NCBI RefSeq assembly: GCF_022398315.1
Contig: NZ_JAKEVF010000003.1
Coordinates: 252,087 to 316,086 of the forward strand
Length of the DNA stretch: 64,000 bases
Source of the DNA: Shewanella sp. Isolate11
Lineage (GTDB): Bacteria; Pseudomonadota; Gammaproteobacteria; Enterobacterales; Shewanellaceae
Direction of reading: 5' to 3'
Each line of letters opens with the position of its first letter. Position 1 is the first letter of the stretch. The notes beneath the pieces are model-generated. The model saw only the letters and a program-made list of their open reading frames with translations. It did no database searches and was not told where the DNA came from. The position numbers were made by a program, and so were the translations under genes. This document shows positions 22,384-31,310 of this stretch, in pieces.

Positions 22384-22839
22384 TCAAAACTTCGCGATTA
22401 AGTTGCCTTTACGGATATTATCCAAAGCAACAATCAGTTCTTTGCCATCGACGGTTAGAGTGAGCATCTGCCCCTCTACACCAGTGACGGTACCTTTTAA
22501 ATTACGACTACCCGCGACAGGCATAGTCAATTGAACCTTTACAGTCTCACCGAGGTAAAGCGCATATTGCGCCGCATTAAATAACGGTCTATCTACACCG
22601 GGAGAAGAAACTTCTAATGTATATTCGGTTGAAATTGGGTCTTCAACATCGAGAACGGCACTGACTTGACGACTCACATCGGCACAATCGTCGATAAAAA
22701 TGCCATTTTCATTATCTATGTATACGCGCAAAATCGAATGTTTGCCTGCATGCACATACTCAATGCCCCAAAGGCTGTGGCCTAATGCTTCAACTGGTGC
22801 AATAAGCATCTGTTCCAGTTTACTTTCTAAAGTTGCCAA
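22384..22839 (-). CDS. rimP: Ribosome maturation factor RimP
   Basis: Needed for 30S subunit maturation. 151 residues: RimP N-domain with [13 protein letters not shown] and [34 protein letters not shown], and an SH3-like C-domain. The start codon is TTG (22839), preceded by a G-rich Shine-Dalgarno (GGGGGG, about 7 nt). First protein gene of the rimP-nusA-infB operon; tRNA-fMet and two terminator-like hairpins lie upstream. Confidence 0.95.
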   Translation of the reverse strand: MATLESKLEQMLIAPVEALGHSLWGIEYVHAGKHSILRVYIDNENGIFIDDCADVSRQVSAVLDVEDPISTEYTLEVSSPGVDRPLFNAAQYALYLGETVKVQLTMPVAGSRNLKGTVTGVEGQMLTLTVDGKELIVALDNIRKGNLIAKF

Positions 22840-22857
22840 GGTGTTACCCCCCGAAAA

Positions 22858-22880
22858 ACAAAAAAGGGCCTATAGCCCCA
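22858..22880 (-). terminator. Second terminator-like hairpin in the rimP leader
   Basis: Minus-strand ggggctataggccc followed by six or more T residues. The stem is short (4-5 bp). It lies about 20 nt before the rimP start, so is more likely an attenuator or pause than a full stop. Confidence 0.45.
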
Positions 22881-22920
22881 GTACGACATCGCCAGTTGGC
22901 GATATTTCAAAAGTCCAGAT

Positions 22921-22948
22921 AACAAAAAACCCCGTAATAACGAGGTCA
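22921..22948 (-). terminator. Intrinsic terminator between tRNA-fMet and rimP
   Basis: Minus-strand stem acctcg/cggggt (one G-U pair), loop ttatta, then TTTTTTG. It follows the tRNA 3' end by about 50 nt and precedes rimP by about 80 nt. Confidence 0.75.
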
Positions 22949-22998
22949 TAGCATTCAGAACCTGTATCAGAAATGAATTAAATTCATCACTGGGAAGC

Positions 22999-23075
<77 letters not shown>

Positions 23076-23191
23076 TCAACTGCTGCAATTATATTGATAG
23101 TCACCTATATTTGCAATAATAAAGCCGACTTACAGCAGACTTTATTCAATTTAAATTCACTCAATGCATTTATATCGATTGAATTTAAAAT

Positions 23192-23277
23192 TGGTGCGGA
23201 TGGAGGGACTTGAACCCTCACGAGCATAGCTCACCACCCCCTCAAGATGGCGTGTCTACCAATTCCACCACATCCGC
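23192..23277 (-). tRNA. leuU: tRNA-Leu (GAG)
   Basis: 86-nt class II tRNA on the minus strand: acceptor stem GCGGATG/CATCCGC, D-arm TGGTAGACACG, anticodon loop TTGAGGG with anticodon GAG, long variable arm, T-loop TTCAAGT, encoded CCA. It is placed between secG and the initiator tRNA, as leuU is in E. coli. Confidence 0.95.
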
Positions 23278-23389
23278 ATCATTTTATTTTTAGCTGACCT
23301 TTTTATAAGACACTGAGGTTTGTCTTGGGCCATCTAAAGGTCACAGCACTCATAACATGCCGTCACCCAACTTAATCGACGATTAAGCC

Positions 23390-23728
23390 TTAGTCAGGAA
23401 TTTTATCTTCTGACTTTTGAGTATCAGCTGCATCAGTTACAGGTTGTGTAACCGCGGCATCAGAACCCAAATCTTTCCACGTATCTTCATGCTTAGCATG
23501 GTTGGCGCTTAAGTTACCAATGGTAAGACTCAAAACGAAGAAACCAATTGCTAAAATTGCAGTCGTGCGTGTTAAAAAATTACCTGAACCTGATGATCCA
23601 AATAATGTCGCTGAAGCACCGGCTCCAAAAGAGGCTCCCATGTCAGCACCTTTACCTTGCTGGATGAGAATTAGGCCAATTAAAGCCAATGCAACCAACA
23701 AGTAAACAACCATTAGAACTTCGTACAT
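23390..23728 (-). CDS. secG: Preprotein translocase subunit SecG
   Basis: Small inner-membrane subunit of the SecYEG channel. 112 residues with two hydrophobic segments (about 3-20 and 55-72) separated by the conserved GKGADMGASFGAGASATLFGSSGSGNFL loop region, then a charged, poorly conserved tail. It starts 1 bp after the tpiA stop, so the two are co-transcribed. Confidence 0.95.
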   Translation of the reverse strand: MYEVLMVVYLLVALALIGLILIQQGKGADMGASFGAGASATLFGSSGSGNFLTRTTAILAIGFFVLSLTIGNLSANHAKHEDTWKDLGSDAAVTQPVTDAADTQKSEDKIPD

Positions 23729-23729
23729 A

Positions 23730-24512
23730 TTATGCGCTCATTGCTATCGAACATAAACTTAAAAACTCGGTAGAGTTTAAGCTTGCACCGCCTATCAGTC
23801 CACCATCTACATCAGGTTGAGCAAATAGATCTGCTGCATTACTCGGCGTTACGCTACCACCGTACAAAATCCTGATATTTTCTCCAATAAATGGAGACAC
23901 TTCAGACAGACGCTTGCGAATAAACGCATGCACTTCTTGCGCCTGTTCTGGCGTAGCGCTCTTACCCGTTCCTACGGCCCATAGTGGCTCATAGGCGATA
24001 ATCGCGTTATCAAAAGCCATGGTGCCATTTTTTTCAATCACCACATCCAACTCTTCCGCAATCACCTCAAAGGTACGACGTGCTTCACGAGCTGGACCTG
24101 ACTCACCTACACATAAAATAGGTGTTAGGCCATGCTTTTGAGCTGCAGCGAATTTTTCCGCCACAATATCACTTGTTTCACCGTACATACGGCGACGTTC
24201 GGAGTGGCCGATAATCACATATCGACATCCTGAATCTGACAACATCTGCCCCGACACTTCGCCAGTATAAGCACCAAAGTCATGCTGACTTAGGTTTTGT
24301 GCGCCCATTCTGACTAGACAACCATTTAAAGCTTCTTTATTGGCGTCGAGTTGCTGACGTACACTTTCCAGAAATATACTAGGCGGACATAAGACTACTT
24401 CCGCTGAATCATTTTGAAGCTTGGTAGCGAACTTATTGAATAACTCTCGTGCTAACTGCGCACTGCCATTCATTTTCCAGTTACCAGCGACCATTGGACG
24501 TCTTAGTGCCAT
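23730..24512 (-). CDS. tpiA: Triosephosphate isomerase
   Basis: Glycolytic enzyme interconverting dihydroxyacetone phosphate and glyceraldehyde-3-phosphate. Catalytic residues: Asn/Lys in GNWKMNG, His in IGHSERR, Glu in AYEPLWAVGTG; phosphate loop GGSV. The start at 24512 (MALRRPMVAGNWKMNG) has AAGGAG 7 nt upstream; a frame extending to 24554 is unsupported. 260 residues. Co-transcribed with secG; it receives glyceraldehyde-3-phosphate from the deoC branch. Confidence 0.97.
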   Translation of the reverse strand: MALRRPMVAGNWKMNGSAQLARELFNKFATKLQNDSAEVVLCPPSIFLESVRQQLDANKEALNGCLVRMGAQNLSQHDFGAYTGEVSGQMLSDSGCRYVIIGHSERRRMYGETSDIVAEKFAAAQKHGLTPILCVGESGPAREARRTFEVIAEELDVVIEKNGTMAFDNAIIAYEPLWAVGTGKSATPEQAQEVHAFIRKRLSEVSPFIGENIRILYGGSVTPSNAADLFAQPDVDGGLIGGASLNSTEFLSLCSIAMSA

Positions 24513-24796
24513 CACTGTCTCCTTCTGAAAGCGGCGTGAATAATAGCGAACCACTTGTGAACTTACAATACCTAAATACCGAATTTTTGTGATAAACGCG
24601 TTAGCCGACTACTTTTTATCCTCAAAGCCAATGCAAGCATCCGACTTTAGGCATAAAGCAATATTACCTAACCATAAAATAGGATAAGGAAAGTCATTCA
24701 CTCCAAGGCAGTATTTGCAGTAACTCATTATTCTGATTTAAAAATGATAATCCGGCTATAGGTCATATCATAAATATGAATACTGATATTGGGTGG

Positions 24797-24840
24797 TGGA
24801 TATCCTCAGATAAAAGGATATCCAACTTTTTTTATTTTTT
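24797..24840 (+). terminator. Orphan intrinsic terminator in plus orientation
   Basis: A 9-bp perfect stem tggatatcc/ggatatcca (24797-24805 with 24816-24824) is followed on the plus strand by ACTTTTTTTTATTTTTT. No plus-strand gene precedes it, and on the minus strand the hairpin is not followed by T residues. It sits in the 331-bp gap between tpiA and glmM. Confidence 0.6.
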
Positions 24841-24843
24841 ACT

Positions 24844-26175
24844 TTACACTAAGGCTCTTATGGCGTCGGCAATGGTGTTGGCATGACGAGTCACTTCGAC
24901 TTGGTCATCACCTTCTACCATGACACGAATCAAAGGTTCAGTGCCAGATTTACGTAAAAGCACTCGGCCGCGTTCACCTAATAGCTTCTCGACTTCTGCC
25001 TGTGTGGCTAATACGCTTTCAGCTTTGAGTGGATTATGCTTACCCTCGAAACGTACATTAACTAACACTTGAGGTAGCATGGTTATGCCTTGAGTGATCT
25101 CTTCTAACGTGGCACTCTTACGACGCATAGCGGCAAGCACTAAAATACCAGCAATAATACCGTCGCCAGTTGTACCATGATCTAAATTAAGAATGTGACC
25201 TGAGTTTTCACCACCGATACGCCAGCCATGCAGCTTCAGTAACTCCATGACGTAACGGTCACCGACTTTAGAACGCGCAAAAGGTATATCACGCCCTTTC
25301 AACGCCAACTCAAGACCCAAGTTAGACATCAAGGTTCCCACCACACCACCTTGTAAAACCCCTCTGTCTTGCGCATCGCAGGCTAAGATATAGAGAATGA
25401 CATCACCATCAACCACGTCACCATGACGATTAACCATCATGATACGATCGCCATCACCGTCTAATGCAATACCTAAATCAGCTTGCTCGGCGACCACAGT
25501 CTCGCGGATCTTTCCGAGTGAAGTGGCGCCCACTTCATGATTAATATTGATACCATTCGGTGATGCACCAATCACTACGACTTCTGCGCCTAACTCTCTA
25601 AATACACTAGGTGCAATATGATATGTAGCACCATGAGCACAATCGACCACGATTTTTAAGCCATTTAAGCTTAACTCTGCAGGAAAGTTCCCCTTACAAT
25701 ATTCGATATAGCGTCCCGGCGCATCTTCAATACGCGACACTTTACCTAAGAGGTGCGACTCGACACACTCAAGCGGCTTGTCTAATTCTGCTTCAATCTC
25801 AAGTTCAATGGCATCATCAAGCTTGCTACCGTCATTAAAAAAGAACTTAATGCCGTTGTCGTAATAAGGATTGTGTGATGCACTGATCACCACCCCGGCC
25901 TCAGCTCTGAAAGTACGAGTTAAATAAGCGACTGCTGGCGTTGGCATGGGTCCCATTAACATCACATTTAAGCCCGCGGCTGACAATCCGGCTTCCATCG
26001 CCGACTCAAAAAGGTAGCCAGAAATACGCGTATCTTTACCGATTATCACCTTGTTAGTGCCTGCACGCGACAAAACTCGCCCTGCAGCCCAACCTAATTT
26101 TAATGCAAGTTCGGGCGTCATCTTGCCTGCCCCTACCTTGCCTCTAATACCATCGGTACCAAAAAATTTTCTCAC
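24844..26175 (-). CDS. glmM: Phosphoglucosamine mutase
   Basis: Converts glucosamine-6-phosphate to glucosamine-1-phosphate for UDP-GlcNAc synthesis. 443 residues; the phosphorylated Ser is in VVISASHNP, the metal-binding loop is DGDGDR, the sugar-binding loop GGENSGH and the phosphate-binding [12 protein letters not shown]. It lies 74 bp downstream of folP, the same pairing as E. coli folP-glmM. Confidence 0.97.
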   Translation of the reverse strand: MRKFFGTDGIRGKVGAGKMTPELALKLGWAAGRVLSRAGTNKVIIGKDTRISGYLFESAMEAGLSAAGLNVMLMGPMPTPAVAYLTRTFRAEAGVVISASHNPYYDNGIKFFFNDGSKLDDAIELEIEAELDKPLECVESHLLGKVSRIEDAPGRYIEYCKGNFPAELSLNGLKIVVDCAHGATYHIAPSVFRELGAEVVVIGASPNGININHEVGATSLGKIRETVVAEQADLGIALDGDGDRIMMVNRHGDVVDGDVILYILACDAQDRGVLQGGVVGTLMSNLGLELALKGRDIPFARSKVGDRYVMELLKLHGWRIGGENSGHILNLDHGTTGDGIIAGILVLAAMRRKSATLEEITQGITMLPQVLVNVRFEGKHNPLKAESVLATQAEVEKLLGERGRVLLRKSGTEPLIRVMVEGDDQVEVTRHANTIADAIRALV

Positions 26176-26249
26176 TAAGTAACCCCTTACTTACTCTTGA
26201 GGAAGGTTTACTTCCCCATTTGTCCTAGAATCTTGATAAAAAACTGCGA

Positions 26250-27086
26250 CTATAATGCCTGATAATGACGACAAGCTTGTATGACTTTGATCATGTCCGC
26301 CGTTTGTTTTACATCATGCACCCGAAGAATATGGGCACCATGCTGAATACTCAACATCCCCGCAGCTAAACTTCCCGCCATTCGCTGATCGACATCCACC
26401 TGCAGTAATTGTCCTATCATGCTCTTACGTGACAAACCAATCAACATCGGCAACTGATAAGTATCAAATTCGGCTAACCGATTCAGTAATTCATAATTGT
26501 GACTAAGGCTTTTACCAAATCCGAAGCCAGGATCTAACACTATGTTAGCTCGATCAATACCCGCATTTTCACAGGCCTGAATGCGTGCATCAAAGAAGTC
26601 GCTAATATCTTGGATTATATCCTGATATTGCGGTGCTTGCTGCATTGTACGGGGTTGCCCCTGCATATGCATCAAACAAACTGGCACACCGAGTTTTGCC
26701 GCTGTGGCTAACGCATCAGGCTCTTGTAGTGCACGCACATCATTGATCAAATGTGCGCCACTGTTGACAGCTGCTTGCATCACTTTTGCTTTACTGGTGT
26801 CAACTGAGATCCACACATCATGATTCCTACTCACATATTCAATCAGCGGAACCACACGCTCTAATTCTTGTTCGACAGAGACATCAGCTGCACCTGGGCG
26901 AGTCGATTCACCACCAATATCGATAAAACTGGCACCTTGATCAACCATCTCATCGGCATGACGACAGGCAAGTTCAAAACTAGAAAACTGACCACCATCG
27001 GAAAAAGAATCTGGCGTAACATTAAGAATACCCATGACTTGAGGCTGATTCAGGTCGATAACTTTCTGACCACTAACTAATTGCAA
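26250..27086 (-). CDS. folP: Dihydropteroate synthase
   Basis: Folate biosynthesis: joins p-aminobenzoate to hydroxymethyl-dihydropterin pyrophosphate; target of sulfonamides. Motifs GILNVTPDSFSDGG, IDIGGESTRPGA, WISVDTSKAKVM, LINDVRAL, LDPGFGFGKS, GLSRKSMIG and RVHDV are present. I place the start at the TTG at 27086: MQLVSGQKVIDLNQPQVMGILN then aligns end-to-end with the E. coli N-terminus, and GAGG lies 8 nt upstream. An alternative TTG at 27104 adds six residues. 278 residues. Confidence 0.95.
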   Translation of the reverse strand: MQLVSGQKVIDLNQPQVMGILNVTPDSFSDGGQFSSFELACRHADEMVDQGASFIDIGGESTRPGAADVSVEQELERVVPLIEYVSRNHDVWISVDTSKAKVMQAAVNSGAHLINDVRALQEPDALATAAKLGVPVCLMHMQGQPRTMQQAPQYQDIIQDISDFFDARIQACENAGIDRANIVLDPGFGFGKSLSHNYELLNRLAEFDTYQLPMLIGLSRKSMIGQLLQVDVDQRMAGSLAAGMLSIQHGAHILRVHDVKQTADMIKVIQACRHYQAL

Positions 27087-27355
27087 AAGGCTGTCCTCTA
27101 TCAAACTAAATAACCTAAGACTTATCGACTGTGGTTGTCTGAGCTCAGGTTAAATAACAGATGCTGTTTATTATCTGAATATGGTTAAAGTTCTGGTGAT
27201 ATAAATAAATGTCATTCTTTTAAAGTAATCGCTATTACTACATCGATAATTAATGACTATCAATATGTTACCACTGTGCAACTTAAAAGCATTTAACCGA
27301 TGATGATTTCAACATAAGAAATACGATCAACTCTGAAAATAATACTGCTGAAATA

Positions 27356-27380
27356 AGAAAACCCCTTTACGGGGTTTTCT
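27356..27380. terminator. Intrinsic terminator after ftsH
   Basis: 10-bp perfect stem agaaaacccc/ggggttttct with a 5-nt loop and T-rich flank on the minus strand, 30 bp after the ftsH stop. The remaining gap to folP (27087-27355) is A/T-rich and holds no gene that I can see; the folP promoter should be in it. Confidence 0.85.
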
Positions 27381-27409
27381 CTGTTTATTATCACTATCAA
27401 ACTAACTGA

Positions 27410-29365
27410 TTACTTAGTTACTGGCGACTCGTCGACATCTTTGGGTTCGTCTGTTGTGTCAATCTCTTGTGACTCACTGGTCACTTCTTCAACATCAGCA
27501 GGTTTGCCACCACTCTTGTCACCATTATTACCGTTTTCATCCATATTCCAATCTGCTGGGGCACGCACTTCACGGCGAGCCATTAGATCTTCAATTTGAG
27601 TCGCATCGATAGTTTCATACTTCATCAACGCATCTTTCATCGAATGGAGAATATCCATGTTATCGGTTAGGAATTTATGAGCACGGTCATAATTGCTATC
27701 GATAAGGCTCTTAACTTCGTCGTCAATCACTTTAGCCGTATCATCAGACATATGTTGAGATTTACCCATACTGCGACCAAGGAAAACCTCGTTTTCATCT
27801 TCGGCATACAATACAGGGCCCAGCTTGTCTGAGAAGCCCCATTGAGTAACCATGTTACGGGCAATCGAGGTGGCATACTTAATATCTTGAGAAGCACCAG
27901 TCGACACACGCTCGCTGCCATAAATCAGATCTTCGGCAATACGACCACCGTAAGCCACAGAAATTTGACTCTCTAACTTTCTCCGGCTCTGACTGATGGC
28001 ATCAGCTTCTGGCAAGAAGAAAGTCACACCCAGTGCGCGTCCGCGAGGAATAATGGTCACCTTATGCACAGGGTCGTGTTCAGGCACCAAACAACCTACG
28101 ATAGCGTGGCCTGCCTCATGGTATGCGGTCATCTCTTTTTCATCTTCAGACATCACCATGGTGCGGCGTTCAGCCCCCATCATGATCTTGTCTTTAGCGC
28201 TTTCAAACTCTTCCATACCAACAACACGACGGTTGCCACGGGCTGCAAACAATGCTGCTTCGTTTACTAGGTTGGCAAGATCTGCACCAGAGAACCCTGG
28301 AGTACCACGAGCAATTACACTGGCTTTCACATCTTCAGCCAGTGGCACTTTGCGCATATGTACTTTTAAGATCTGCTCACGACCGCGGACATCAGGTAAA
28401 CCCACCACCACTTGACGGTCGAAACGACCTGGACGCAACAATGCCGCATCGAGTACGTCAGGACGGTTAGTCGCCGCAATGACGATAATCCCTTCGTTAC
28501 CTTCAAAGCCATCCATTTCAACCAGCATCTGGTTAAGGGTTTGCTCACGCTCATCGTGACCACCGCCAACACCAGCACCACGCTGACGACCTACAGCATC
28601 GATCTCATCGATGAAGATGATACACGGCGCTGACTTCTTGGCTTGTTCGAACATGTCACGCACACGAGAGGCACCTACACCCACAAACATTTCAACGAAG
28701 TCTGAACCCGAAATGGTAAAGAAAGGCACCTTTGCTTCACCGGCAATCGCTTTAGCCAGCAAGGTTTTACCCGTACCAGGAGGTCCCACAAGTAGTACAC
28801 CAGTTGGGATGCGACCGCCCAATTTTTGGAATTTAGTAGGCTCTTTTAGGTAATCAACCAACTCTTTAACGTCTTCTTTAGCTTCGTCACAACCTGCAAC
28901 ATCGCCAAAAGTCGTCTTAATTTGGTCTTCACTCATCAGTTTGGCTTTACTCTTACCAAACGACATAGCACCTTTACCGCCACCACCTTGCATCTGACGC
29001 ATGAAGAAAATCCACACACCGATAAGCAGAAGCATTGGGAACCAAGAGATGAAAATCTGGGTTAAGAAGCTAGACTCTTCCGCTTCCTGCCCTTTCATAG
29101 TCACGCCTTTACGGTCAAGATCATTGATTAAATCTTGATCATACATTGGCATGATAGTGGTAAATTTTTCTCCAGTACGTTTAGTACCTTCGATAGTTCG
29201 TTGGTCGCTTTTGACCTCGACAGTATTAATCTGTCCTGAACGAACATCGTCCAAGAATGTTGAATAATCCATCTTCAACGAATTAGATGAAGAGGGGGAA
29301 TAACCCTGAAAAACTGACATCAACACAACGGCGATGACAACCCAGAGAATTAAATTTTTTGCCAT
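27410..29365 (-). CDS. ftsH: ATP-dependent zinc metalloprotease FtsH
   Basis: Membrane-anchored AAA+ protease degrading unassembled membrane proteins and regulators such as sigma-32 and LpxC. TM1 about 4-22, periplasmic loop, TM2 about 101-122, Walker A GPPGTGKT, Walker [12 protein letters not shown] with [17 protein letters not shown], zinc site HEAGH. The start at 29365 (MAKNLILW) is preferred to an upstream in-frame TTG. 651 residues, with an acidic Asp/Glu-rich C-terminal tail. It follows rlmE by 62 bp and shares its heat-shock-type promoter. Confidence 0.97.
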   Translation of the reverse strand: MAKNLILWVVIAVVLMSVFQGYSPSSSNSLKMDYSTFLDDVRSGQINTVEVKSDQRTIEGTKRTGEKFTTIMPMYDQDLINDLDRKGVTMKGQEAEESSFLTQIFISWFPMLLLIGVWIFFMRQMQGGGGKGAMSFGKSKAKLMSEDQIKTTFGDVAGCDEAKEDVKELVDYLKEPTKFQKLGGRIPTGVLLVGPPGTGKTLLAKAIAGEAKVPFFTISGSDFVEMFVGVGASRVRDMFEQAKKSAPCIIFIDEIDAVGRQRGAGVGGGHDEREQTLNQMLVEMDGFEGNEGIIVIAATNRPDVLDAALLRPGRFDRQVVVGLPDVRGREQILKVHMRKVPLAEDVKASVIARGTPGFSGADLANLVNEAALFAARGNRRVVGMEEFESAKDKIMMGAERRTMVMSEDEKEMTAYHEAGHAIVGCLVPEHDPVHKVTIIPRGRALGVTFFLPEADAISQSRRKLESQISVAYGGRIAEDLIYGSERVSTGASQDIKYATSIARNMVTQWGFSDKLGPVLYAEDENEVFLGRSMGKSQHMSDDTAKVIDDEVKSLIDSNYDRAHKFLTDNMDILHSMKDALMKYETIDATQIEDLMARREVRAPADWNMDENGNNGDKSGGKPADVEEVTSESQEIDTTDEPKDVDESPVTK

Positions 29366-29427
29366 ATCACTCAAAATTACTAGACCTCATAAAGTCTTGC
29401 GGTTACTGACTTACTGACGTTAGGTTA

Positions 29428-30057
29428 CTACAACTTGTATCCTGTCGCCACAAGATAGACTTCACGCGAACGCGGTCGCGAAGAGTCTGGCTTACGTGTT
29501 TTAACGGTTGTAAAAGCTTGCTTAACCGCTTTCATATATTCGTCAAAGCCCTCCCCCTGAAAGACTTTGACAGCGAAACTGCCGTTTGGTGCCAACACTT
29601 GATGACACATATCCAGCGCTAACTCCACTAAATACATAGCGCGTGGCTGATCCACACCACCTGTGCCACTCATATTAGGCGCCATATCAGAAAGCACAAC
29701 ATCGACTTTAGCATCACCTACTCGCTCAAGTAAGGCATCGAGTACTTTTTCTTCACGAAAATCGCCCTGCAAAAAATCGACACCGACAATCGGATCCATT
29801 GGCAAAATATCACAAGCGATCACCTTACCATTATCACCAGCAAGTTTAACTGCAATTTGTGACCAGCCGCCAGGAGCCGCACCTAAATCTACCACGGTCA
29901 TACCGGGACGGATCAGCTTATCTTTTTGCTGTATTTCTTCGATTTTAAACGCCGCACGCGAACGTAATCCACGTTTTTGCGATAACTTTACATAGTGATC
30001 ATCAAAATGTTCCTGCATCCAGCGAGAGGAACTTGCTGTTCGTTTTTTACCTGACAT
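29428..30057 (-). CDS. rlmE: 23S rRNA (uridine-2'-O)-methyltransferase RlmE
   Basis: Methylates U2552 of 23S rRNA in the 50S subunit (RrmJ/FtsJ). 209 residues; SAM-binding [13 protein letters not shown], and the catalytic K-D-K-E residues in [28 protein letters not shown] and [10 protein letters not shown]. First gene of the rlmE-ftsH pair, divergent from yhbY. Confidence 0.97.
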   Translation of the reverse strand: MSGKKRTASSSRWMQEHFDDHYVKLSQKRGLRSRAAFKIEEIQQKDKLIRPGMTVVDLGAAPGGWSQIAVKLAGDNGKVIACDILPMDPIVGVDFLQGDFREEKVLDALLERVGDAKVDVVLSDMAPNMSGTGGVDQPRAMYLVELALDMCHQVLAPNGSFAVKVFQGEGFDEYMKAVKQAFTTVKTRKPDSSRPRSREVYLVATGYKL

Positions 30058-30092
30058 TTAAAATCCGCGACAAATATAAGTTACACAAAGGC

Positions 30093-30122
30093 TATATGAG
30101 GGTAGAATAGCGGTTTTTCAAC
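30093..30122 (-). promoter_or_regulatory. Sigma-32-type heat-shock promoter for rlmE-ftsH
   Basis: On the minus strand GTTGAAA (30116-30122), 13-nt spacer, CCCTCATATA (30093-30102) closely match the sigma-32 consensus CTTGAAA/CCCATNTA. The operon is heat-inducible in E. coli, which fits. Confidence 0.7.
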
Positions 30123-30148
30123 AGTAACTCAGCATAAAGTTGGTAGAA

Positions 30149-30448
30149 ATGAACTTAACCACCAAACAAAAACAGCACTTAAAAGGCTTAGCACATAACC
30201 TAAAGCCTGTTGTACAGCTTGGTTCCAATGGTCTGACTGAAGGCGTACTGGCTGAAATTGATAATGCACTCTCTCATCATGAGTTAATCAAAGTGAAAGT
30301 AGCTTCTGGAGACAGAGAGCTGAAAAATGCAGTCGTTGACGCCATCGTACGCGAAACTCAAGCTTGCAAAGTGCAGCTTATCGGTCACGTATTGGTCCTT
30401 TTCCGCCAATCTCCAGAGATGAAGATTGCCATACCTAGAGCAAAGTAA
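30149..30448 (+). CDS. yhbY: Ribosome assembly RNA-binding protein YhbY
   Basis: Small CRM/YhbY-fold protein that associates with pre-50S particles. 99 residues from the ATG at 30149 (MNLTTKQKQHLKGLAHNLKP); a TTG three codons upstream is a less likely start. The GxxG-type motif QLGSNGLTEGVLAEI and the HELIKVKV stretch are typical. Divergent from rlmE-ftsH, the common arrangement in gammaproteobacteria. Confidence 0.95.
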   Translation: MNLTTKQKQHLKGLAHNLKPVVQLGSNGLTEGVLAEIDNALSHHELIKVKVASGDRELKNAVVDAIVRETQACKVQLIGHVLVLFRQSPEMKIAIPRAK

Positions 30449-30464
30449 GTCTATTTTGCTTGAT

Positions 30465-30495
30465 AAAAAAGCCGCTAATTAATAGCGGCTTTTTT
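30465..30495. terminator. Bidirectional intrinsic terminator between yhbY and greA
   Basis: aaaaaagccgct/agcggctttttt forms a long symmetrical stem (30465-30476 with 30484-30495) with A- and T-runs, so serves the two convergent genes. Confidence 0.9.
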
Positions 30496-30544
30496 GTTAT
30501 CTGTTGCTCAACGATAAGTTGAACTTAGCTTGTATGTGGACAAA

Positions 30545-31021
30545 TTAGATATACTCGACCGCAGAGATCTCAAAATCAGTCTCACCACCTGGCGTAGAAA
30601 TCATCACTTCATCGCCTTCCATCTTACCGATAAGACCACGTGCAATCGGTGATGTCACCGAAATCAAATTGGCTTTAATGTTTGCTTCATCTTCACCGAC
30701 GATACGATATGTCGACTCTTCATCGGTATCGAGATTCAAAATGGTCACGGTTGTGCCAAAAATCACCTTGCCTGTGTTTTCCATCTTGGTCACATCAATA
30801 ATTTGAGCATTCGATAATTTACCTTCGATATCTCGAATGCGCGCCTCACAGATCCCCTGCTCTTCTCGAGCGGCATGATATTCTGCATTTTCTTTAAGAT
30901 CACCTAACTCTCTCGCTGTACCAATGGCCTCAGTGATCTTAGGGCGTTTATCAAACTTTAAAAAATCTAATTCTTTGCGTAGTTGATCTGCACCAACTAC
31001 CGTCATCGGAACCTTATTCAT
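30545..31021 (-). CDS. greA: Transcription elongation factor GreA
   Basis: Enters the RNA polymerase secondary channel and stimulates cleavage of backtracked transcripts. 158 residues: N-terminal coiled coil with the acidic tip ([21 protein letters not shown]) and C-terminal FKBP-like domain ([16 protein letters not shown]). It lies downstream of carB but separated by a 289-bp gap with the carB terminator, so has its own promoter. Confidence 0.96.
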   Translation of the reverse strand: MNKVPMTVVGADQLRKELDFLKFDKRPKITEAIGTARELGDLKENAEYHAAREEQGICEARIRDIEGKLSNAQIIDVTKMENTGKVIFGTTVTILNLDTDEESTYRIVGEDEANIKANLISVTSPIARGLIGKMEGDEVMISTPGGETDFEISAVEYI

Positions 31022-31270
31022 AGAAACTACCGTCTCCTTAACACAAAAGCATCCTAGCCAGTCTGACCTATATTGAGGACACCGACTAAGTAAAATAACG
31101 CATGGAATATCTCTATTCTATACTGGGATCGGCCGATATGCTATCGATTCACATCGACACAAGCATGAAACTGAGGCTCGGATCGTGATAACCTCTTTCC
31201 GAGTCAAAGTTTGGCTTAAAACGGAACCGTCTTTGCTAATAATTGAATACAATACTTTGATTTAGCCAAT

Positions 31271-31298
31271 AAAAAAGGCCGCTTGCGCGACCTTTTTT
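31271..31298. terminator. Intrinsic terminator after carB
   Basis: aaaaaagg-cgc/gcg-ccttttttc stem with one mismatch, A- and T-runs on either side, 13 bp after the carB stop. Confidence 0.85.
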
Positions 31299-31310
31299 CA
31301 ATAAATTCAA

